Shown in pieces: positions 27,219 through 35,357 of a DNA stretch of 64,000 bases. The notes under the pieces were generated by a model, which worked only from the letters and a program-made list of their open reading frames with translations, made no database searches and was not told where the DNA came from. This stretch comes from Maritimibacter harenae. GTDB taxonomy: Bacteria; Pseudomonadota; Alphaproteobacteria; Rhodobacterales; Rhodobacteraceae. The translations under genes were made by a program, and so were the position numbers. Each line of letters starts with the position of its first letter. The stretch's first letter is position 1. The DNA is taken from NCBI RefSeq assembly GCF_009882975.1, contig NZ_WTUX01000017.1, positions 350,362-414,361 of the forward strand. The letters run 5' to 3'.

Positions 27219-28616
27219 ATGATCGCAATCCGCATGGCCCGCCGGATCTGGCACGCGCCGGGCCTGATGTGGGGCGCGAGCATCGTCACGCGGCTCGCGG
27301 GGCTCGCGCTCCTGCTGCCGGTCGCGCTGCGCATGCTTCCCCCGGCCGAGGCCGGGCTGTGGTTCCTGCTCTCCACGCTGATCAGCCTTCTGTCGCTTGC
27401 GGATTTCGGATTCGGCCAGACCTTCATCCGGGCGGTGGCCTATACCCGTGCGTCCGAGGGCGGCATGGCACCGGCCGAGCGCACCGCCGTTCTGGCCACG
27501 ATGCGCCACATCTACGACCGGATCGGGCTGGGCGTCCTCCTGATCGGCGGCACGCTGGGCACCCTCGCACTCCTGCGCCCCGTTGCCGCGACCCAGGCGC
27601 CGGGCATGTCGTGGGTTTGCTGGGGCTTCGTCCTGTCGGTCGCCGCCGTCCACATCCGTTGCGGGATGTACGCGGCCTACCTGCAGGGCGTTGAGCGGAT
27701 CGCCCCCTTCCGGCGCTGGGAACTCCTGTCGAGCGCCGGGTCGATCCTGGCCGCCCTCGTGGCCCTCGGCGTGGGCGCCGGGTTGGTCGGGCTGGTCCTG
27801 ACGTTTCATGCGGGGCTTCTGGTCAACGCCCTCGTCAACCGCCACCTCGCCCGCAGCGGCCCGGACCGGCAGCGCTGGCGCGCACCGGCGCGGCGCGACC
27901 CCGAGACGTGGCGGCGCGTCTGGCCGGCCGCCTGGCGCAGCGGGCTGGGCGTGCTGATGATGTTCGGGACCGTGCAGGCTTCGGGCCTGTTCTACGCGCA
28001 GGTGGGCGCCGTCGGCCAGGTGGCCGCCTACCTGCTGGCGCTGCGTCTGGTCGATGCGCTGATGATGATCGCGCGGGTGCCCTTCTACGTGCAGATCCCC
28101 GGCTTTGCGCGCCTCTTCGCCGCGGGCCACGAGAGCGAGCTGGTGAGCCGGGCCCGCAGCGCGATGGCATCGTCGGCTTGGGCCTTCGCGCTCGGCAGCC
28201 TCACGCTCGGCCTGGCCGGCCCCCAGGCGCTGGCGATGATCGGGAGCGAAACGCCGTTCGTGTCACCCCCCGTGTGGTGGACGCTGGCCTTGGCCAACAT
28301 GCTCATGCTCGCCGGCGCCATGCACATCCAGCTCTACACCGTCACCAACCATGTGGTCTGGCATATCTCGAACGGCATCAGCGGCGCGGTGATGCTCGCC
28401 CTCATGCCCCCGTTCTTCGCAGCCCTGGGGCTCGTGGGTCTGCCGCTGGCCACGATGACAGGCGTCGCGGTGTTCTACCTGCCTTACGCGGCGACGAAGG
28501 CGCGAAGGCGGTTCCGGATGGCGTTCGACACCCGGGACGTGGTCGGGTGGGTCACTCCGGCACTGATCCTGGGCGCTCTGCTGGCGGTGTCGGTGGGGAC
28601 GCAGGGGCACTGGTAG
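27219..28616 (+). CDS. Polysaccharide flippase-like (MOP superfamily) membrane protein
   Basis: 465 residues with about 12 hydrophobic segments and short basic loops, typical of Wzx/MATE-like lipid-linked oligosaccharide flippases: an opening amphipathic stretch then WGASIVTRLAGLALLLPVAL, LPPAEAGLWFLLSTLISLLS, LADFGFGQTFIRAVAY. It would move a lipid-linked glycan across the inner membrane. ATG 27219 follows ACGGGGC; ATG 27183 (MSRGGLNG) is an alternative. Its 3' end overlaps the convergent glycosyltransferase-like gene by 65 bp. Confidence 0.75.
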   Translation: MIAIRMARRIWHAPGLMWGASIVTRLAGLALLLPVALRMLPPAEAGLWFLLSTLISLLSLADFGFGQTFIRAVAYTRASEGGMAPAERTAVLATMRHIYDRIGLGVLLIGGTLGTLALLRPVAATQAPGMSWVCWGFVLSVAAVHIRCGMYAAYLQGVERIAPFRRWELLSSAGSILAALVALGVGAGLVGLVLTFHAGLLVNALVNRHLARSGPDRQRWRAPARRDPETWRRVWPAAWRSGLGVLMMFGTVQASGLFYAQVGAVGQVAAYLLALRLVDALMMIARVPFYVQIPGFARLFAAGHESELVSRARSAMASSAWAFALGSLTLGLAGPQALAMIGSETPFVSPPVWWTLALANMLMLAGAMHIQLYTVTNHVVWHISNGISGAVMLALMPPFFAALGLVGLPLATMTGVAVFYLPYAATKARRRFRMAFDTRDVVGWVTPALILGALLAVSVGTQGHW

Positions 28617-30072
28617 GCGTACCGGCAGGCGGTAACAGCCCGAATGCCCGCCGCAGGCGACCGAAGCGGAAATAGGCGGGTGGCAAGCCATCTGGCAAGG
28701 CCCGCAGAACCTTCCGCCTATGCTCCAAGGGCTGCCGGAATCGAAAACGGAACCGGGAGCGGGCGGCATTTCGGCAGAACTCCTCGAACGAGTTCGCATC
28801 CTGCACCACCAGCGCACCAATCAATGATGCGTCAGGATCCCCAGTACGGGCTCGCTGAAAGATCCCGCCAAGCGATGTTTCGCGTGCCTGTACATTCATA
28901 GGTCGTGACAAAGCGAACAGGACCTCCAAGAGACTTCCCTGCTCTCGTCTCGGCACGTCCTTCTGATCTTCAAGAAAACGCCGCAGCGCATGTTTTGCCT
29001 GACGATTGTCGCCTCGACGGAACGTCTCGTTTATCCGGCTGAGCGGATAAAGATTATTGATCGGATCGTGTGCGTGAGCATTCGACAACGCACGCACAGC
29101 ATCCTCATGCGATAGGGCGGCGCCATACACATCGTACAAAGCCCAGTAGGCATGGGCCTTCTGCAACGCCCTGACGGGCGCACGGGCCGTGGTACCGCCC
29201 AGTATTAATTCCCGCGCGGCACTTGCTTCGAATTGATCGTAGCCATTCACTTTTTCGACGGTCCCGATCCATGACGCCATTTCGGAAAAGGAACTGAAGC
29301 TCCCGGTTGTGATCGCTTCGCACCTGGCCATCAAAGCGACTTCGAAAAACCAGGCCTCGGGTCCGGCCTGCATCTCGTTCGGGACAAGCTGTTCCGCCAA
29401 CCGACCGCCGGAGGCATCGCAGAGCAGGCCAAGAACTTCAGGGTCCTGCCCAAAAATGATCACGTCATGGCCAGCGAGACGCGCCGAACGAGCCAGATCG
29501 ATGGCGAGCGGAAACGCGAGAACCTTGCGTCCGAAGCGTCCACCGAACCGGAAGTGCTTCTCAATGACATCGCCGGCCCGGATATGGAAAGCACGCGTAT
29601 TTTTTGCGAGCGGAACCTGGTTTGCACGTTCAATGGCGGCCTGAATAGGCGGGGCAAATTCAATGCGATTGAACAATTCTCGATAAATATCGTCTTTTAA
29701 TTTCAGGGCCGGACGCAAATCCTGAAACCATGCGGTGTACCATTCCACCGGCGCAGCCCTGCCCGCCAGGAAGTCATCGACTCTCTCTGACGTCATTGAC
29801 AATGACAGGTCGTGCCCCGCTTTTTCCAGCATGTCCGCCAGGCCGGGTCGGAAATGCCGTTCCAGGAATGCACGCGTGAAGAATTTTTCCGCCGGCCCCA
29901 ACGTATCTCCAGATCCCGTGTTCGGGTTATCGGGCCAGTCGAATACGAAGTCGGAACCGAAACGCTCGGAAAGCGCCATCGCGTTCAGCAGGACCTGGAT
30001 GCGGGCCCCCAACCCGTCACGGCGGATTGATGCAAACTGAAATTCCGTGTTGAGTTCATTCATGCGTTGCAT
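28552..30072 (-). CDS. Glycosyltransferase-like protein (fucosyltransferase/NodZ-like features)
   Basis: Up to 506 residues. The first ~260 resemble nucleotide-sugar-dependent fucosyltransferase-type enzymes: GLGARIQVLLNAMALSERFG near the start, AFHIRAGDV (the HxRxGD motif, ~residue 165), DVIIFGQDPEVL, and TTGSFSSFSEMASWIG at ~265 (the SNSSFS-W-like motif). The rest is helical, TPR-like, ending in a proline-rich tail that overlaps the flippase gene antisense. The middle of the gene is visibly more AT-rich than its neighbours, suggesting transfer. Start at 30072 or 30063. Acceptor unknown. Confidence 0.6.
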   Translation of the reverse strand: MQRMNELNTEFQFASIRRDGLGARIQVLLNAMALSERFGSDFVFDWPDNPNTGSGDTLGPAEKFFTRAFLERHFRPGLADMLEKAGHDLSLSMTSERVDDFLAGRAAPVEWYTAWFQDLRPALKLKDDIYRELFNRIEFAPPIQAAIERANQVPLAKNTRAFHIRAGDVIEKHFRFGGRFGRKVLAFPLAIDLARSARLAGHDVIIFGQDPEVLGLLCDASGGRLAEQLVPNEMQAGPEAWFFEVALMARCEAITTGSFSSFSEMASWIGTVEKVNGYDQFEASAARELILGGTTARAPVRALQKAHAYWALYDVYGAALSHEDAVRALSNAHAHDPINNLYPLSRINETFRRGDNRQAKHALRRFLEDQKDVPRREQGSLLEVLFALSRPMNVQARETSLGGIFQRARTGDPDASLIGALVVQDANSFEEFCRNAARSRFRFRFRQPLEHRRKVLRALPDGLPPAYFRFGRLRRAFGLLPPAGTPTSAPASPPTPPAERPGSVPE

Positions 30073-30156
30073 CGCCTATGTGGCCATCGCCGACGAGAAT
30101 GTACGCGGATGGCAATACACGCAACCCAGTCCCAACTCACACCCGAAAGGCTCCCC

Positions 30157-31173
30157 ATGTCCCGTCACGACACGTCGACCGAAGAGGACCAGTCCAACGC
30201 CACCCAGCGCCGGGCGCGTGGCGAGTTCGTGCGGGGGGTGAGCGGGTTTCGTGCCGCGTTGGGCGATCCGGACCATCCGGCTCAGCCGGGGCGTTATCAC
30301 CTGTTCGTGGCGCTCAACTGCCCCTGGTGCCACCGCGTGACGCTCGCGCGCAGCGTCCTGGGGCTTACCGACAGCATCACGATGGACGTGGTCTTTCCGA
30401 ACCGCACGGACGAAAGCGACCCGGCCGGGCCCGGCCTGTGGCAGTTCGCGCCGGACAAGCCTGCCACGCTTTCCGGCGCGCCCCTGCCCGAATGCACCGC
30501 AGAGACCGCGACGGGCGCGGGTCGGCGGCTGGTGAAGGAGATCTACACCGACAACGGGTCCGAGGAGCAATCCGTGCCGGTGCTCTACGACAAGGCGTCC
30601 CGGACCATCGTGAACAACGAAAGCGCCGAGATCCTGCGGATGCTGAACGCCCATGCCAGCGCACTCGGAGGCGCGCAGGCGGCGCCCGACCTCTACCCCG
30701 ACGACGCGACGCTCAAGGCAGAGATCGACGCGCTGAACGACCGGATCTACACGACCATCAACAACGGCGCCTACAAGGCCGGGTTCTCGTCGGACCAGGC
30801 GGTCTATGCCGAGGCGTTCGGTGCCTATTTCGACACGCTCGCATGGCTCGAAGAGCGGCTCTCGGACGGTCGGCCCTTCCTGACCGGCGACCGGTTCACC
30901 GAGGCCGACCTGCGGCTCTTTCCCACGCTCTTTCGCCATGACCCGGTCTACTATCTTCGCATGAAGCTGAACGGGGCCAAGATCCTCGACTATCCGCACC
31001 TTTGGCGCTGGTTGTGCAGGGTCCATGCCCTGCCCGGCGTGCGCGAAGCCGGGTCGCTCATCCATTGCAGGCAGGGGTATTTCGGGCGCTCGTGGAACAA
31101 TGTCATCCCGCTGGGGCCGTTCCGCCCGATGCCCTACCCGGAGGCCTACGATCACCCGGAACTGGTGGACTGA
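30157..31173 (+). CDS. Glutathionyl-hydroquinone reductase-type GST (YqjG/ECM4 family)
   Basis: 338 residues, the long omega-like GST form. The active-site motif is NCPWCHRVTLAR (Cys nucleophile; E. coli YqjG has CPWA). SVPVLYDKASRTIVNNESAEILRML provides the cis-Pro and gamma-Glu contacts. A helical C-domain contains FLTGDRFTEADLRLFPTLFR and ends in LIHCRQGYFGRSWNN-type residues. It would reduce glutathionyl-hydroquinones. ATG 30157 has GAAAGG upstream. It converges on the LysR gene with a 22-bp overlap, and sits beside an aromatic/amine catabolic region. Confidence 0.88.
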   Translation: MSRHDTSTEEDQSNATQRRARGEFVRGVSGFRAALGDPDHPAQPGRYHLFVALNCPWCHRVTLARSVLGLTDSITMDVVFPNRTDESDPAGPGLWQFAPDKPATLSGAPLPECTAETATGAGRRLVKEIYTDNGSEEQSVPVLYDKASRTIVNNESAEILRMLNAHASALGGAQAAPDLYPDDATLKAEIDALNDRIYTTINNGAYKAGFSSDQAVYAEAFGAYFDTLAWLEERLSDGRPFLTGDRFTEADLRLFPTLFRHDPVYYLRMKLNGAKILDYPHLWRWLCRVHALPGVREAGSLIHCRQGYFGRSWNNVIPLGPFRPMPYPEAYDHPELVD

Positions 31174-32033
31174 GCCCGTCGCGCGGCGCCCGCGTCGCCG
31201 CATTGCGCCTCGACCAGCCGCACGAGGTGGCGGAAATCCTCGCCGATGCGGGCCGGTGACACGTGCATCTCGATCTCGGCCAGCCCCAGCGGCGGCAGGC
31301 CCAGCCGATCGCCCGCGTCGTCGCAACCCGGCGGCACGCTGCGCGGCGTCTTCACGGTGAGCGCGAGGCCGGACTGCACAGCGACGTTGATGCCGGTCGG
31401 TGACTGGCTCAGGTAGGGTTCCGACCAACCGCGCCCCATCCGCCCGATGGCGGCCAACGCGTGGGCGCGAAAGAGGCACCCCTCGGGATTGAGCGCCAGG
31501 GGCAAGGGCGTGTCCTCGGGCAGTTCGAACCCGGACTGCGCGACCCAGATCATCCGCTCGACCCCGAGCACCCGGCCCGTTCGCGTGGGTCCGTGACGCA
31601 CGGCGAGCACCAGGTCCAGCCGCCCTTCCTGGAACAGGTCGACGAGATCCGATGAGATCGCGCAGACGATTTCGACCCGCGTCTCCGGATGAGCCGCCCG
31701 CAGGCGCGAAAGCAGCGCCGGCAGATGCGCGGCCGCGTGTTCTTCGGTCAGGCCGAAGCGGATGCGCTCGCCTTCGACGGTGCCGGTGAGCTGGGCCTGC
31801 GCCTCGTCCTCGAGATCGAGGAGGCGGCGCGCGTAGGGCAGTAGCCGGGCCCCGTCCGCCGTCAGTTTCACCGACCGGCTCGTGCGGTCAAAAAGCGTCG
31901 CGCCGAGCCGCTCCTCCAGCCGCTTGATCTGGAGGCTCACCGCCGATTGCGTGCGGTTGAGCAGCTTGGCCGCCGCCCCGAAGCCCCCGGTTTCCGTCAC
32001 CGCCACGAAGGCGCGCAGTAGGTCGCTGTCCAT
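31152..32033 (-). CDS. LysR-family transcriptional regulator
   Basis: 293 residues. N-terminal LysR HTH: LLRAFVAVTETGGFGAAAKL, LNRTQSAVSLQIKRLEERLG, LFDRTSRSVKLTADG. The periplasmic-binding-like effector domain spans residues ~90-270. It is divergent from the oxygenase-M24-hydrolase operon (intergenic 32034-32156), so it is the likely activator of that operon. The effector is unknown. The start at 32033 gives the standard MDSDLLRAF N-terminus. Confidence 0.92.
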   Translation of the reverse strand: MDSDLLRAFVAVTETGGFGAAAKLLNRTQSAVSLQIKRLEERLGATLFDRTSRSVKLTADGARLLPYARRLLDLEDEAQAQLTGTVEGERIRFGLTEEHAAAHLPALLSRLRAAHPETRVEIVCAISSDLVDLFQEGRLDLVLAVRHGPTRTGRVLGVERMIWVAQSGFELPEDTPLPLALNPEGCLFRAHALAAIGRMGRGWSEPYLSQSPTGINVAVQSGLALTVKTPRSVPPGCDDAGDRLGLPPLGLAEIEMHVSPARIGEDFRHLVRLVEAQCGDAGAARRAQSTSSG

Positions 32034-32156
32034 CCGGTTCCCTCCTCATTGCGCGATCCATGAGAAACCGCAATCAATCAGATATCAACAACTCGTTTTT
32101 GTAATGCGCGACGATGCCCTAGCCTCCGGCTGAACCACATGCACGGAGAGAAGGCG

Positions 32157-33032
32157 ATGACCACCACGCACGCACACGCGCCGACCCTGTCGGATTGCCT
32201 CGACCTCGACCGATACCCGGTCGACCGGCTGGACAGCCCGGAGGGAAAGGCGCTGATCGACACCTGCCGCCGCCAGCTGGCCGATGACGGCTGCGTCGTG
32301 CTGGCCGATTTCGTGCGCCCCGACATGCTGCGCCGGCTCGAGGCCGAAACCGAGCGGCTGTCGCCGGACGCGCACATCAACGCGACCGAAACCAACCCCT
32401 ACAACTCCGCCGCCGACCCGGCCCTTCCGCCGGAGCATCCGAAGAACCGCTTCGACGACCGGACCAACGGCTTCGTCGCGGGCGACCGGATCGGGGCGGA
32501 CACGATCATCCGGACGATCTACCACGACCCGGCATTCAAGGCCTTCATCGCCGCCGTCGTGGGCGAGGACGAGATCCACGAATACGCGGACCCGTTGGCC
32601 GATCTCGTGGTGAACGTTCTGAAGGAGGGCCGCCAGCACCCGTGGCATTTCGACAGCAACGATTTCATCGTCACGATGCAGACCCGCAAGCCCGAGGGCG
32701 GCGGCGTATTCCAGTACGCGCCCAACATCCGCGGCCCGCAAGGCGAGAATATCGAAGGCGTGCAGCGCCTTCTCGACGGGGATCACGCGGCGCTCAAGAC
32801 GCTGGAACTGACCCCCGGCGACCTGCAGATCTTCTTCGGCCGCAACGCGCTGCACCGCGTGACCCCGGTGGTCGGCCCGCGCGAACGCCACACGGTGATC
32901 TTCGCCTATGCCCGCGAGCCGGGCTTCGTCGGGCGCCCGGAGCGCGCGAAGGCCATCTTCGGCCGCATGGCGCCGATTCACGAAGAGATGCTGACGCGCG
33001 ACATCGTGCGCAGCGACAGCCTCGCAGATTGA
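32157..33032 (+). CDS. 2-oxoglutarate/Fe(II)-dependent oxygenase (HalD/BesD-like family)
   Basis: 291 residues, cupin-type 2OG oxygenase. Metal ligands: HxD in HPWHFDSNDFIVTMQTRKPE (H-F-D, about residue 165) and the distal His in NALHRVTPVVGPRERHTVIF, whose second Arg would hold 2-oxoglutarate. Related radical halogenases of the BesD type have Gly instead of Asp in HxD; Asp is kept here, so hydroxylation is expected. ATG 32157 has GGAGAGAAGG upstream. First of three genes with 10- and 22-bp gaps. Substrate unknown. Confidence 0.82.
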   Translation: MTTTHAHAPTLSDCLDLDRYPVDRLDSPEGKALIDTCRRQLADDGCVVLADFVRPDMLRRLEAETERLSPDAHINATETNPYNSAADPALPPEHPKNRFDDRTNGFVAGDRIGADTIIRTIYHDPAFKAFIAAVVGEDEIHEYADPLADLVVNVLKEGRQHPWHFDSNDFIVTMQTRKPEGGGVFQYAPNIRGPQGENIEGVQRLLDGDHAALKTLELTPGDLQIFFGRNALHRVTPVVGPRERHTVIFAYAREPGFVGRPERAKAIFGRMAPIHEEMLTRDIVRSDSLAD

Positions 33033-33042
33033 GAGGACACCC

Positions 33043-34326
33043 ATGAGTATCGTCGAGAATGACGCCCTGACCGACAGCGAGCCGGACGACATCCCCATCG
33101 TCCCCTCCGCCCCCACCGGCAACACCGACCCGATCCCGCAGGCCTTCGATCCGAAGCGCCTGCGCGCCGGTCGCCTGGCCCGGTTACGGCAGATGATGGT
33201 GGACGAGGATTACGCGGCGCTGGTCCTGTTCGATCCGAACAACCAGCGCTATGCCACCGGGTCGCGCAACATGTTCGGGTATTTCCTGCGCAACTCGACG
33301 CGCTACATCTACGTGCCGGTCGAAGGGCCGGTCATCCTGTTCGAATACCCGGGATCCGAACATGTCTCGATGTGGCTCGAGACGATCGACGAGCACCGGG
33401 TGTCCAAGGTCGTGTGGTCGGCGGTGAACCAGCGCGACGACCTGTCCTCGGACCCGTTCGGCGCGGAGATCGCCGAGCTGGTGCGCGCGCAGGGCTCCGG
33501 TGGCCGGAAGGTGGGCCTCGACCGGGCCGCGGTGAACCTCGTGCGCTCGCTCGAGGCGCAGGGGCTCGACGCGGTGGACTGCATGCAGGACACGCTGCAC
33601 TGCCGCCGCATCAAGACGCCCGAAGAGATCGCCTGCCTCGCGCAGTCGGTCGCGGGGACCGAGGCCGCGGTCTACGAGGTCGAGCAGGCCATCAAGCCGG
33701 GCGTGACGGAGAACGAGCTTTTCGCGGTGCTCTACGGCAACGTGATCCGGCAAGGCGGCGAATTCATCGAAACCCGGCTTCTCAACTCCGGCCCGCGCAC
33801 CAACCCGTGGTTCAACGAGGCATCAGACCGTGTCGTGCGCCCCGGCGAGCTCATCGCGCTCGATACGGACACGATCGGCTGCCACGGCTATTACTGCGAC
33901 TTCTCGCGCACCTTCCACGCGGGCCCGGGACGTCCCAGCGCCTACCAGAAGGAACTCTACCGGATGGCCTATGACCAGATCCATCACAACATGGACCTGC
34001 TCGGCCCCGGACTGGCCTACCGCGACCTGGCCGAACGCGCCTGGCAGATCCCGGAACGGTTCAACGACCGCCGCTACCCGTCGATCATCCACGGCGTGGG
34101 TCTTCATGGCGAGACACCGCTGGTGGCCCACCGGGACAGCTTCGATCTTTATTCCAAGGACGGGGTGCTCGAGCCGGGGATGGTCGTCTCGGTCGAAAGC
34201 TACATCGGCGAGGTGGGCGCGATGGACGGCGTGAAGCTCGAGGAGCAGGTGGTGATCACCGAGACGGGGATCGCGAAAATGTCGCGCTATCCCTATTGCG
34301 ACACGCTGCTCGACCGGGAATTCTGA
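33043..34326 (+). CDS. M24-family protein resembling DMSP lyase DddP
   Basis: 427 residues: a creatinase-type N-domain and a pita-bread M24 C-domain. All six metal ligands known for DddP are present: DTD plus D nine residues on (LDTDTIGCHGYYCD), HGVGLHGE, VVSVESYIG and KLEEQVVIT. A tyrosine five residues before the histidine (RYPSIIHGVGL) matches DddP's catalytic Tyr, and IETRLLNSGPRTNPWF is nearly identical to DddP as I recall it. However, the aromatic EYRW segment near DddP's N-terminus corresponds to AGRL here, so the substrate may not be DMSP. GAGAGGAC precedes the ATG. Confidence 0.82.
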   Translation: MSIVENDALTDSEPDDIPIVPSAPTGNTDPIPQAFDPKRLRAGRLARLRQMMVDEDYAALVLFDPNNQRYATGSRNMFGYFLRNSTRYIYVPVEGPVILFEYPGSEHVSMWLETIDEHRVSKVVWSAVNQRDDLSSDPFGAEIAELVRAQGSGGRKVGLDRAAVNLVRSLEAQGLDAVDCMQDTLHCRRIKTPEEIACLAQSVAGTEAAVYEVEQAIKPGVTENELFAVLYGNVIRQGGEFIETRLLNSGPRTNPWFNEASDRVVRPGELIALDTDTIGCHGYYCDFSRTFHAGPGRPSAYQKELYRMAYDQIHHNMDLLGPGLAYRDLAERAWQIPERFNDRRYPSIIHGVGLHGETPLVAHRDSFDLYSKDGVLEPGMVVSVESYIGEVGAMDGVKLEEQVVITETGIAKMSRYPYCDTLLDREF

Positions 34327-34348
34327 ACGCACCCCGACCGGAGGACCA

Positions 34349-35221
34349 ATGGGCCGATACCTGACCGTCGCCGCCGCGCAATTCGCCAACGTGGTGGGCG
34401 ACATCGCCGCGAACATGGATAAACACCGGGACCACATCGACCGGGCGCGCGCGGCCGGCGTGGACGTGCTGGTCTTTCCCGAGCTGTCCCTGGTCGGACA
34501 CAACGGGGCCGAGAACCTGCTCGACGTCACCATGCGCTCGGACGACGACCGGCTGAAGGCGCTCAGCCGCGAGGCGGGCGACATGGAGATCGTCGTGGGC
34601 TTCGTCGAGGAAGGTCCGGCCGCACAGTTCTACAACGCTGCCGCGATCCTGAAGAACGGCGCGCTTCAATACATCCACCGCAAGATCAACATCCCCTCCT
34701 ACGGGCGGCTGGTGGAGACGAAATACTACTCCCACGGCCGCTTCGTGGACATTCACCGGGTCGACCCGGACTGGGCGATGGGGCTCTTGATCTGCGCCGA
34801 TCTCTACAACCCCGCGCTCACGCACCTCGCCTTCCTGCACGGCGCGACGATGCTTCTCGCCCCGATCTCGAGCGGGCGCGAGGCGGTGGGCGACGAGTTC
34901 GACAACCCGGCCTCCTGGGCGACCACGATGAAGTTCTACACCATGATGTACGGCGCGCCCGGCGTGATGGCGAACCGCGTGGGCGTCGAAGGGGACCTGA
35001 CTTTCTGGGGCGGATCGCGCATACTCGACGCATTCGGCAACGTACTGGCCGAGGCGGGCGACGGCGAAGAAATGATCTCCGCCCGGCTCGATTACGCCGA
35101 CACGCGCCGGGCGCGCGCGCTCCTGCCGACCGTGCGCGATTCCAATATCTCGCTCGTCCACCGCGAGACGACGCGGCTGATCGACAACCTGGGCGTCCCG
35201 ACGCTGGTGCGCGACGACTGA
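34349..35221 (+). CDS. Nitrilase-superfamily carbon-nitrogen hydrolase
   Basis: 290 residues with the full Glu-Lys-Cys triad: E in LVFPELSLVGHN (~45), K in IHRKINIPSYG (~112), C in GLLICADLYNP (~150). The superfamily hydrolyses amides, nitriles or carbamoyl groups. SMGRYLTVAAAQFA-type opening with GGAGGA upstream of ATG 34349 (protein starts MGRYLTVAA). It follows the DddP-like gene by 22 bp in the same operon, so amide hydrolysis is part of whatever this pathway does. Substrate unknown. Confidence 0.88.
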   Translation: MGRYLTVAAAQFANVVGDIAANMDKHRDHIDRARAAGVDVLVFPELSLVGHNGAENLLDVTMRSDDDRLKALSREAGDMEIVVGFVEEGPAAQFYNAAAILKNGALQYIHRKINIPSYGRLVETKYYSHGRFVDIHRVDPDWAMGLLICADLYNPALTHLAFLHGATMLLAPISSGREAVGDEFDNPASWATTMKFYTMMYGAPGVMANRVGVEGDLTFWGGSRILDAFGNVLAEAGDGEEMISARLDYADTRRARALLPTVRDSNISLVHRETTRLIDNLGVPTLVRDD

Positions 35222-35281
35222 CCGGACCCGACCCGGCCCCGGGCAGACTGACGCGACGCTCAACGCGGTCGTGATGGAACA

Positions 35282-35297
35282 TCCTTTCGAGAAAGGA
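35282..35297 (+). terminator. Possible weak terminator / inverted repeat before the PLD gene
   Basis: Perfect inverted repeat TCCTTTC-GA-GAAAGGA followed by CTTTTGC, 60 bp after the hydrolase stop and 60 bp before the PLD start. It may end the three-gene operon; the stem is short. Confidence 0.35.
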
Positions 35298-35357
35298 CTT
35301 TTGCTAGGACGAGCCACGCGACAGCCGCGCGCCGCCCCCTGGAAGGAGAAGCCGATC

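Noticed and set aside
32157-33032. Radical halogenase assignment for the 2OG enzyme
   Set aside because: Related halogenases replace the metal-binding Asp of HxD with Gly; here HFD is intact, so hydroxylase chemistry is expected.
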